The notes below the pieces were generated by a model, which was not told the DNA's origin, searched no databases, and was given only the letters and a program-made list of their open reading frames with translations. From Chrysomallon squamiferum (taxonomy: Eukaryota > Mollusca > Gastropoda > Neomphalida > Peltospiridae), in assembly GCA_012295275.1 (NCBI GenBank), contig CM022670.1, positions 38,462,251-38,477,250 of the forward strand: a stretch of DNA of 15,000 nt, read 5' to 3'. Shown in pieces: positions 7,437-14,053 of the stretch; the stretch's first letter is position 1; each line of letters starts with the position of its first letter. The translations under genes and the position numbers were made by a program.

Positions 7437-9271
7437 TACGCACATACATGTTATAGTACCCTATTCACAATATTTGATCCTTTTGTATGCTTCCAAATAT
7501 ATTCCAAGTTAATTTTTAATTTTTTGGTTAACATCCAATATTTATTAGTAACACAGACAAAAAACAACCCATGAGATAGTTTAAAAATGTCTGGCCATCA
7601 CCACTTGTTGTTTATTTTTTTGAGTCTGGACAAATATTGTATACATGGTGCTTAAGACTGCTCCTCAAACATTTGACATCACAACTCTAATGTGAAATGG
7701 CTTCATTTATTTTTTTTTTTTTGTTTTTTGTTACAGAATTATTTTATTGTCTTATCTTGATATGAGTGATCACATTATTTTCTATAAAAATAAAAAACAA
7801 CTTGGAAGCATAAAGAGTTTATATCAGATTGTTTCATTTATAACATAAAATATATTTTAAATAATTTTCTCGTGAAAACGTGCCACGACAGAGAGATGCT
7901 AATTTCTAGTGTAACATATGGCAGCTTTCCTTTATAATTTCAAAATGATAACCGTTTGTTAAAAATGTAAAGCTGTGTCAAGTAATTGTACAAATGTAAC
8001 GTTTTATTTTATATTTCATTTTATTATTATTATTATTATTATTTTAATCATCTTTTACTTTTACCCAGTACTGTATGTTTTTTTCTTTTAAAATTGTTTT
8101 TACTATTTTACCATTAGTTAATGGTAACAGCTGCTTATTCAAGACAAACTTGACAAATCCAAACCAAACATATCATATTGTAAACTGTTTGTTATGTGAT
8201 ACCAATTTTTTTTTTTTTTTTTTTTTGCAATATGTAAGTATAAATTAGTTTCCACAAGAAAAGAAAAAAAGAAAAGAAATTTGAAAGCAAGAAGTAAAAC
8301 ACACTTAAAAATAGCAAATAAACTTTATTAACTGGTTGGTATAGGCCTATATACCTGTGATAAACAAAATTCTTATGAAGTTATTTGAAATGTTAACATT
8401 CGTGAATTAGGAAACAAAATGGCTGAATCATACTAGAATGCATTGTCTAATTTTCAACACTCATAACATGAAAATGCATGAAATACATTATTATTTATTA
8501 TATTGAATTTAACAGATGTAAGTATTTGTTTTATTTTTGTAACTGGTGTTAAACTAATGAATTAGTGCGACACTAATTCAACATAGATTTAACTTGATTC
8601 AAATTTCTGTGTAAATAAAAATAAACTATAATACTGGCTTCATTTACATAATTAAAAAAAAATTATGACTTATTTAATTTTAAAACAAAAATGGTGGTGG
8701 GACAATAGTAAAAAATCCAAGGGAAATAACTATGTTTTTCCATTAGCTTGTGGAATTTTGTTTATAATTTATCATATTATGCACAAAATGGTTGGTGAAA
8801 TTGATTAACTAAAGCAAGATTGTATATGACAGAGTATTTCCTACTAAAAATATATATTCTATAATAAGACAATTCTATAATCACGCTATCGCAACTCTAA
8901 TTTAAACGTTACTGGTTTAAATCGATTTTGTAACACTGTGCAGTTTTATTAATATTGTTTCTAGGGATAAAATCTGAGTGGAAATATACTTAAAACACAA
9001 AGTTATATTTACACGATAAAAAAAATGAAATTAAATTAAAAAATAACATGGGAAATAACTCCACTCACTGAATAATGTTTTTTTTTATAAATATTACGAA
9101 TCATGATAGTAGTTGAAACATATAAAGTTGTTTTTACTTCAGTCATATCGTGAAAAATAAACTTACATGTGATACAATTAATTGCCATGTATCACGATTC
9201 TTTACAGAAATGTTAATAAATAGTTTAACTTGATTTAAAAATTCGGAGGGAGAAATCGAACCTGCCGCCAT
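4145..9271 (-). CDS. ATG10: ATG10, E2-like enzyme of ATG12-ATG5 conjugation (six coding exons, complete)
   Basis: ATG10 accepts ATG12 from the E1 enzyme ATG7 on a catalytic cysteine and transfers it to ATG5, a cytosolic step needed for autophagosome formation. Coding exons on the minus strand are 9271-9167, 7015-6899, 6147-6012, 5482-5385, 4911-4829 and 4229-4145. They splice in one frame (intron phases 0, 0, 1, 0, 2) to about 207 aa; human ATG10 is 220. Family hallmarks appear in order: an N-terminal FLNQVKLFI helix and [21 protein letters not shown] (residues 98-115); a LEDVW segment; [16 protein letters not shown] with the predicted catalytic Cys at about 167; and the C-terminal [20 protein letters not shown] threonine-rich linker (TSTTSTTET) sits in the variable middle. 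The start ATG has G at -3 and +4, and no upstream in-frame ATG exists before a stop. All introns are GT-AG. The gene is divergent from SSBP. Confidence 0.95.
4317..4348. repeat. Poly-T tract, 32 nt
   Basis: An uninterrupted run of 32 T inside ATG10 intron 5 (poly-A on the coding strand), about 90 bp upstream of exon 6. Confidence 0.9.
4621..4640. repeat. (AT)n microsatellite
   Basis: Ten AT dinucleotides inside ATG10 intron 5. Confidence 0.85.
4759..4826. repeat. (GA)n microsatellite abutting ATG10 exon 5 donor
   Basis: About 60 bp of GA repeats with two GATTGA interruptions. On the ATG10 strand it is (TC)n starting within the first few bases of intron 5, directly after GTAATC. Confidence 0.92.
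4829..4911 (-). CDS. ATG10: ATG10 coding exon 5 with catalytic cysteine
   Basis: Twenty-seven codons plus two bases, [17 protein letters not shown] to ...MKQINRK. It contains HPC, whose Cys (about residue 167) corresponds to the ATG12-accepting cysteine of the family. The donor is CA|GTAATC. Joining CA to the first G of exon 6 gives Gln, then NYLITW, exactly in frame. Without splicing, the frame would stop at once (CAG TAA). Confidence 0.95.
5294..5305 (-). repeat. AAGGGAGATAAC motif
   Basis: The plus strand reads GTTATCTCCCTT. From memory this 12-mer is over-represented in molluscan genomes as part of dispersed repeats. Looser versions occur at 8719-8730 (AAGGGAAATAAC) and near 9049 (TGGGAAATAACTCC). 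Confidence 0.5.
5385..5482 (-). CDS. ATG10: ATG10 coding exon 4
   Basis: Two bases plus 32 codons, [13 protein letters not shown] to ...WTFLTQQ. It matches the family segment that reads like DGRPLTLKDIW followed by TQQ in the human protein. The acceptor is TTTTTACAG and the donor is GTGATA, the weakest-looking donor of the gene apart from exon 5. Confidence 0.93.
5640..5995. repeat. Three diverged copies of a short interspersed repeat in ATG10 intron 3
   Basis: Related blocks of roughly 38 bp start near 5650, 5783 and 5950. They share the pattern TTATTAA-N-ATATCA(A/G)GAAAGATAACTCT, the first copy being more decayed. They lie about 130-165 bp apart in the intron between exons 3 and 4. The GATAACTC core resembles the AAGGGAGATAAC-type motif found elsewhere in the window. 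Confidence 0.6.
6012..6147 (-). CDS. ATG10: ATG10 coding exon 3
   Basis: Forty-five codons plus one base, from DEDNLCTI to ...FTASDS, with the split codon AAA completed in exon 4. It carries the strongest ATG10 signature, [18 protein letters not shown], which forms the central beta-sheet of the E2-like fold. TTTCCAG precedes it and GTAAGT follows. Confidence 0.95.
6304..6515. repeat. Diverged direct duplication, about 121-bp period, in ATG10 intron 2
   Basis: Two copies begin AAGTTACAGATATATAGCA at 6304 and 6425. Each continues through a GGGGCAAT element, a CTTTTTCTTTA tract and a CTAACATACTAAC element. The copies differ by scattered substitutions. I infer an old local tandem duplication without evident function. 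Confidence 0.75.
6826..6884. repeat. Compound (GAT)n(GGT)n microsatellite next to ATG10 exon 2 donor
   Basis: On the plus strand, GAT units pass into GGT units and back to GAT. On the coding strand this is CATCATCACCACC-type sequence starting about 14 nt inside intron 2. Reading through it produces the isoleucine/threonine-rich tail seen in the overlapping spurious frame. Confidence 0.88.
6899..7015 (-). CDS. ATG10: ATG10 coding exon 2
   Basis: Thirty-nine codons, from [12 protein letters not shown] to ...EICEHGL, phase 0 at both ends. TTTTCAG precedes it and GTAAGT follows. The YLCQRV strand corresponds to the beta-strand after the N-terminal helix; the rest is the poorly conserved acidic linker of the family. 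Identity rests on position and reading frame between two strongly matching exons. Confidence 0.85.
7016..9166 (-). other. ATG10: ATG10 intron 1
   Basis: About 2.15 kb, AT-rich, with no additional conserved exon seen. It includes an (AAT)n microsatellite, an (ATT)n tract (about 8021-8043), a 21-nt T run (8206-8226), a 12-bp perfect palindrome TATAGGCCTATA (8340-8351) and AAGGGAAATAAC (8719-8730). The donor is GTAAGT and the acceptor is TTTTCAG. Confidence 0.8.
7355..7435. repeat. (AAT)n microsatellite
   Basis: About 80 bp of nearly pure AAT/TAA trinucleotides inside ATG10 intron 1. Confidence 0.92.
9167..9271 (-). CDS. ATG10: ATG10 coding exon 1
   Basis: Thirty-five codons, starting [11 protein letters not shown] and ending ...WQLIVSH at a GTAAGT donor (phase 0). 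It matches the N-terminal helix region of ATG10, where an aromatic-rich F...FI...S...D-W pattern is conserved. The longer minus-strand frame over this site (9513-9235) is in another phase and is not the gene. Confidence 0.88.
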
Positions 9272-9530
9272 TTCTCTTTTAGATAAACCGCCCACGAAGG
9301 AGGTGAACGGTACTGCAGATACACAATGTCTCGAGAAACGCCCAAAACACAGTAACAGGGGAGAGGAGTTTTTATTTTATAATTAAAAAACAACAGAAAG
9401 GTTGCCAAATGACATAATGAATCTATTTTGCATCTAAATGTGTTATGGCTTAAAAACCTGAAATGTCTTGGGTTAGACAGCCGATATTTTCTCTCCTTGT
9501 TTGTTGTTGACAAGCGTTACCCCTCCGATT
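9272..9530. promoter_or_regulatory. Likely ATG10 5' UTR/promoter segment
   Basis: This stretch immediately upstream of the ATG10 start has more G, C and CpG than the introns on either side. It includes CTCGAGAAACGCCC near 9330. I see no TATA box at a convincing position. The extent of the 5' UTR cannot be set without transcript data. The inference rests on position and base composition. Confidence 0.4.
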
Positions 9531-9629
9531 ATGGACTCGTTTATACAGAGACTGTTTCGAGAACCCTCAGAAACTATTGAGCAAAATCTCGAGGAATATA
9601 GGTCAACGCTACGTCGCATTATTATTTAA
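9531..9629 (+). CDS. Short unidentified ORF (32 aa) between divergent genes
   Basis: An ATG in good initiation context (A at -3, G at +4) opens 32 codons, MDSFIQRLFREPSETIEQ and onward, to TAA at 9627-9629. An in-frame TAG lies upstream at 9474-9476, so the ORF cannot begin much earlier. The product is hydrophilic with an amphipathic, helix-like EQNLEEYR segment. I do not recognise it. It sits 259 bp upstream of the ATG10 start on the opposite strand. A GTGAGG donor-like site follows near 9649. It could therefore be an upstream ORF in an untranslated first exon, the start of a spliced small gene (AG|GTCAAC at about 9600 is a weak donor), or chance. Confidence 0.25.
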   Translation: MDSFIQRLFREPSETIEQNLEEYRSTLRRIII

Positions 9630-10086
9630 ATTGTTTCATTGACCACAAGTGAGGGGAAGCCTGGTTTTGCGGGACAAAACAAAGCCAGTCTCGTTGTTCG
9701 GTAAACAAGTAGATACCGAAATATTTAGAAACACAATAAAAATAAAAACAAGTCACAACATTTAAAGTAATACAAAAAAAAATGTATTATTATTTTTTTT
9801 TAAATAGTTGAAAAATGAACATTTGTTTTTTAAATATACACTTTTTTCTTCAAATTTCTTTTTTTTTCTTCTTTTTTTTTTTTTTTTTCAGAATAGTACT
9901 CATTATGTTAACAATTCATAGTTAAATTAACTGTCTTTTCAAAAATTATTTCAGTTAAAATACTTTATGGACATTTTGTGATTTTAAAAGGCAGTCAGTA
10001 TTTAATGGAAATAATGTGTATCATTTAAACAAATAAATTAATACTTTCATTAATTTGAAAAAAAAAAAAAAAAAAAGAATCTATAT

Positions 10087-10130
<44 letters not shown>

Positions 10131-10260
10131 CTTTGTTGTGATATTTCAGATGTAAAATATTTATAAATATATTTTTGGTACTTGTTTTCACTTATATTAT
10201 CTGATTTAATATATATGTATTATACAACTTGCTTCATTTTTTTTTTTTTTTTTTTTTTTC
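9630..10260. other. AT-rich intergenic DNA between divergent genes
   Basis: After a short GC-richer tail (to about 9720) the sequence becomes AT-rich. It holds an A run near 10059-10075, a long (AT)n tract and a 23-nt T run at 10237-10259. No coding segment was seen. Confidence 0.6.
10090..10129. repeat. (AT)n microsatellite
   Basis: About twenty AT dinucleotides, the longest AT tract in the window, upstream of the SSBP promoter region. Confidence 0.92.
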
Positions 10261-10316
10261 CAACCAGTACACGCTAACTGCGCTAAAAATTTACACCGAT
10301 CTGATCAAACTAGATA

Positions 10317-10415
10317 ATTGGCAAGTCGCCAATACGTCTTTGTCGCCGTACCACATGATGTTGGATCTGAGCGGTTTTGAGGCACTCCAATGCTTGCTAT
10401 AATTAACTATCCAAT
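10317..10415 (+). promoter_or_regulatory. Predicted SSBP promoter: NFI palindrome and CCAAT-box cluster
   Basis: TTGGCAAGTCGCCAA at 10318-10332 is a perfect nuclear factor I full site (TTGGC-N5-GCCAA). It is overlapped by an inverted CCAAT box (ATTGG, 10317-10321) and a forward CCAAT (10329-10333). Two more CCAAT boxes lie at 10387-10391 and 10411-10415. All lie within 200 bp upstream of the SSBP start codon, in a GC-richer stretch that begins right after a T tract. CCAAT clusters are typical of NF-Y-driven promoters. Part of this could already be 5' UTR. Confidence 0.5.
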
Positions 10416-10515
10416 AGAGAGTTGCCATTTGACAGGTCTACTTGATGTTGGCAAGGCAACGAGGTCAGTGTCGTCCTTGATGGCTTGACAGGTGCGTGAC
10501 AGTTCAGCGCTCAGC

Positions 10516-10571
10516 ATGTACGCCAAAGGGAAAGGATCTACTGTTCCCTCAGATGCTCAAGCAAGAGAAAA
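10516..10571 (+). CDS. SSBP: SSBP coding exon 1
   Basis: Eighteen codons plus AA of Lys19, [15 protein letters not shown] to ARE, then GTGAGT. The ATG is preceded by CAGC, giving C at -3, a middling context. Short upstream ATG frames near 10354 (MMLDLSGF...) and 10445 would be uORFs if transcribed. Confidence 0.95.
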
Positions 10572-13500
10572 GTGAGTAGTTTGCAGTATGAAAAGTAAAA
10601 TATAAACGATGCACATATTTTGCTAAAGCTTCCGCGCTATCCCTCGTTTCGATCGTATATCCCCTTTGTGTGTTAGCATGCTGTTGCACCTGGCATAACA
10701 CACGAGGGGATGCCCCATTCAACTGTATTACACAGGCTATTCCGGTTTGTAAACATACCCAATAAACTTCGATTTTAGGTTTGAATTTAGTCGCGTGTAC
10801 AAGTCTTTTCTTCTGATTAACTAGAACAATAATAAGTTTACATGTGTAAGATAATCTACCGCAGTTTTCACTTCCGGATTTTTCTTATGTCGTTTGTAAT
10901 TTCCATAAACATGATTGTGGCTGAAAACACGTTGCAACCATTGTTGATATAAATGGCTGCCTCCATTGAACTGTATCGGAAGTCTTGTTTACATGTTGTT
11001 TTAACAATAGTATCTTCTCTTTTTCTTTCTTTTTTATTTCAGATTAGCATTATACGTATATGAATATTTATTACACGTTGGGGCCCAGAAATCAGCACAG
11101 ACATTTTTATCAGAAGTGAGTATTTTAGGAGTATTAACTATCGTGTGTTGAGTTGATTCATTTCGGCTTTATTCAAGTTGAAACACTAATAATGTGTGCT
11201 ACTATAGTAGATCATATTATCAGGCTTTTTAAATTTGTTCTTTATTATCATTATTTTCATTGTTCCAGAGTATATTTTCAAGCCAATTAAATATTTTCAT
11301 TTTTATTTTTGAAATAATTTTTGGTTTGTTTAAACAATTACCAGATGAAAGTATATGTGAGAGACAAAATTATTTAGTCTTTGCATACACATCAGCATAT
11401 TGTAGTGTTTTTAAGTACTACTAGTACACTAAACTATTGTCTTGGATCAGTTTTTATCATGTTTGTACATTTACTATATAATTAAACTGAGAAGAAATGA
11501 ATACAAGTCACAGCATATCATAAAGAATATTCTGATATTAGGTTTCAAGAAAACAGTATTTAAAAACCTAAAAAAAATCTAAAATAAATAAAAATAATGG
11601 TAACATTTCACATTTACATTGTAAAATATTGCTACAATTGATGTTATTTGTTATATAACATGTTGATATGATTCTATTATCAGAAACCATGTTTCTCTTT
11701 TTGATACAGATACGATGGGAGAAAAATATAACATTAGGGGAGCCACCTGGGTTCTTACATTCCTGGTGGTGGTAAGTATTCATACCTGAACAAATACTAC
11801 AACATTAATCACACAAAATATACTTTACATTAACCGTACTAGCTATTTACACAATGCTTACTAACACCACTGGATATAACGTAACTGTTAACCTATGTTA
11901 TGTATTAACACAAAGAGTACATTGGTATTATGTATATACAAAAATATCTTGCTTTTCTGGGTATCATGTATTTGCACAATATTCACTTTAACTCTTTACT
12001 GTGCATTTATACAAAGTGTACATTTTCATCATTGGCTACTAACTCCTCATCCAGCTTAACTTGGTTTGTCAGGTATTTCAGAGTGTGTGAAAAGTTGGTG
12101 TATTTTGGTTTTGATCAGGTGCAGTGAGTTCATGTCAAAAGTATTGTGGATAAATTGCTTTTAGTCTTCAGATTTCAGATTATGATAGTAAATTACTTTT
12201 CTGTTATGGTCATGGTTTCATAATTAGACTACAGTATATTTAAATTAAGACCATGGCATATTTCATAGTAGTCATCTACTTCCAAAGTACAACCATGGTA
12301 TTTTTCATTAGCAGTAAACTACTTTCAAATTACAACCATAGACATTTCATTGTAGTAAACTACAGCCATGGTATTTTTCATACAAGTAAACATCTTTCAG
12401 ATTATGATCACAGTATTGCTTATACTAATTTTCTTTTAGATTATGAGTGTTATATATTTATAGTACACTTTCAGATTGTGACCACATATTTCAGATTATG
12501 ATTGTGGTATGTTTCATAGTAGTAACCTGTTTTCAAATTCCAGCCATGGTATATTTCGTATTATTAAACCATTTTCCGATTATGACCATGGTATTCTTCT
12601 AGCAGTAAACAACTGGTAGTAAACTGCTTTTAGATTACATGTGGTGTGTTTCATGGTAGCAAACTGCTTTCAGTGTATGAAAAATGTATTTGTTTTATGA
12701 TAGCTGAACGTTAAAAACTATGATGCCAGTTGTTGTTTGATGATGAGCATCACTTCGTGACAAAAGATAACCATTTTCATATCAGCAGGACTACTTTCAA
12801 ACAGTGTAGATGTTCATGGGAATTAAGGATTATCATGGAAGTTAATCTTCACCTATAATTATAACTATTTGTGCATTGAACAAAAGGAGACCGTGATGCT
12901 GTTGCTACAGATACTTTCAGATTAACAAAGATAAATATAGACATATAAAACAAAGTAAAAAATTATTTTTGGATGAATAACAAGGGTGATAACATAACCA
13001 CTGCAGTTATTTCATGTTCCTGTCATTCCTCAAAAACAGACATACAGTTTTATCATGGAACCGATTTTAAACTAAGGGAAGCTGGTCAAGATAGGACATG
13101 TGATAAATAGAGGGACTGCTTTTAGAGTTAGCCATTTGAGAATAGAGTAATATTATGATAAAGTTGATAATATCATTTTTAAATTTAGTAAACTGGCATT
13201 TGGTAGTGTATCATAAGAGTTCTTGTTCAGATGAAGTTTTGATTTTTTTATAGTTCTGCTGTTTGACATGTTCATTGTGAAGGAAAGCAGTTTCTTGAAT
13301 TCTGTATGATAATTATTTCAGATACCTACAAATAATCTAATCCATAACTTTGTGATCTAAATTTTTGCAAAAATAGAAATGTTTAAGGAAAATAAAAAGC
13401 TTCTTTATATTTCTGCCTGCTGTAAATGTACCTTCAAGTTGATTAGTCTTAAGAGTATGTATAGATTAACTTGACACCGTTTTCAAGATATTCACTTCTT

Positions 13501-14053
13501 TCAATTTGTTGTCCACAAATAAGCTTTATCATTATTTCAGTATGTTGTCCACAAATAAGCTTTAACATTCTTTCAGTATGTTGTCCACAAATAAGCTTTA
13601 TCATTCTTTCAGTATGTTGTCCACAAACCAGCTTTGTCATTCTTTCAGTATGTTGTCCACAAATAAGCTTTATCATTCTTTCAGTATGTTGTCCACAAAT
13701 AAGCTTTATCATTCTTTCAGTATGTTGTCCACAAATAAGCTTGATCATTCTTTCAGTATGTTGTCCACAAATAAGCTTTATCATTCTTTCAGCATGTTGT
13801 CCACAAACAAGCTTTGTCATTCTTTCAGTATGTTGTCCACAAATAAGCTTTATCATTCTTTCAATATGTTGTCCACAAATGAGCTTTGTCATTCATTCAT
13901 TATGTTCACAACTAAAACTAAATGATGGTTTGACCGTTTCATGTTTGTTTATTTTGTTCCTGTTTCAGTGTGTTTTGGGATTTGTACTGTGCAGCACCTG
14001 AAAGAAGAGAGACATGTGATCATTCTAGTGAAGCTAAAGCATTTCATGATTAT
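10516..14053 (+). CDS. SSBP: SSBP/Ssdp-family LDB-binding co-regulator, N-terminal part (continues past right edge)
   Basis: SSBP2/3/4 proteins (Drosophila Ssdp) are nuclear adaptors that bind LDB1/Chip. They stabilise LIM-homeodomain complexes and take part in the Wnt enhanceosome. Four coding exons, 10516-10571, 11043-11115, 11710-11771 and 13969-14053, join in one frame (phases 2, 0, 2, 0) to residues 1-92. The start [13 protein letters not shown] matches the near-invariant family N-terminus. The LisH domain spans about residues 16-48 ([19 protein letters not shown], then [14 protein letters not shown]). It is followed by [23 protein letters not shown] and [11 protein letters not shown]. 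Identity to vertebrate SSBPs over this stretch is very high. The Pro/Gly/Met-rich remainder must lie beyond 15000. Which vertebrate paralogue it matches cannot be decided from this conserved part; invertebrates usually have a single gene. Confidence 0.96.
10572..11042 (+). other. SSBP: SSBP intron 1
   Basis: 471 bp, moderately CpG-containing in its first half, with a GTGAGT donor and TTTTATTTCAG acceptor. No further feature was recognised. Confidence 0.9.
11043..11115 (+). CDS. SSBP: SSBP coding exon 2 (LisH core)
   Basis: One base completing Lys19 plus 24 codons, [19 protein letters not shown] to FLSE, followed by GTGAGT. This is the body of the LisH dimerisation motif. Confidence 0.96.
11116..11709 (+). 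other. SSBP: SSBP intron 2
   Basis: 594 bp, AT-rich, with a GTGAGT donor and TTGATACAG acceptor. No further feature was recognised; the minus-strand frame at 11568-11783 overlaps exon 3 antisense and is spurious. Confidence 0.9.
11710..11771 (+). CDS. SSBP: SSBP coding exon 3
   Basis: Twenty codons plus TG of Cys64, [20 protein letters not shown], then GTAAGT. It is identical in pattern to vertebrate SSBPs. Confidence 0.96.
12170..12680. repeat. Diverged tandem repeat, about 42-bp period
   Basis: Units approximate GATTATGACCATGGTATTTTTCATAGTAGTAAACTACTTTCA. Recognisable CCATGG-centred copies fall near 12250, 12291, 12364, 12544 and 12586, with more decayed ones between. Spacing is irregular, with partial units. 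It appears to be an old satellite-like array inside SSBP intron 3. Confidence 0.7.
13505..13900. repeat. 11 x 36-bp minisatellite array in SSBP intron 3
   Basis: Eleven head-to-tail units of exactly 36 bp with no indels. The consensus begins TATGTTGTCCACAAATAAGC and ends TTTATCATTCTTTCAG. Units start at 13505, 13541, 13577, 13613, 13649, 13685, 13721, 13757, 13793, 13829 and 13865. Units 4, 9 and 11 share a GCTTTGTC variant and altered bases before it. Because 36 is a multiple of three, the array is open in several frames on both strands (12-residue periodic peptides such as [12 protein letters not shown]); I treat these as by-products. Ten units end in a pyrimidine-rich TTTCAG or TTTCAA resembling a 3' splice site. 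Confidence 0.96.
13969..14053 (+). CDS. SSBP: SSBP coding exon 4
   Basis: One base completing Cys64 plus 28 codons, [20 protein letters not shown] and onward to AKAFHDY, then GTAAGT. Conserved through the end of the ordered N-terminal region; the next exon should begin the Pro-rich part. Confidence 0.96.

Larger units (their letters stand above)
11772..13968 (+). other. SSBP: SSBP intron 3
   Basis: 2,197 bp with a GTAAGT donor and CTGTTTCAG acceptor. It carries two tandem-repeat systems and otherwise AT-rich unique DNA. The plus-strand frames at 11930-12127 and 12253-12501 are products of low-complexity and repeat sequence. Confidence 0.9.

Noticed and set aside
9235-9513. Minus-strand 92-residue frame overlapping ATG10 exon 1
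   Set aside because: It is in a different phase from the exon that matches ATG10 and shows no family features.
12253-12501. Plus-strand 82-residue frame
   Set aside because: It is generated by the approximately 42-bp diverged repeat in SSBP intron 3.
13449-13892. Minus-strand 147-residue frame of 12-residue repeats (and two plus-strand frames over the same DNA)
   Set aside because: The frames exist because the 36-bp unit length is a multiple of three and lacks stops in several frames. They lie wholly inside an SSBP intron, with no conserved start or flanking coding sequence.
13505-13900. CRISPR-like array
   Set aside because: Units abut directly with no unique spacers, and the context is an animal gene intron.
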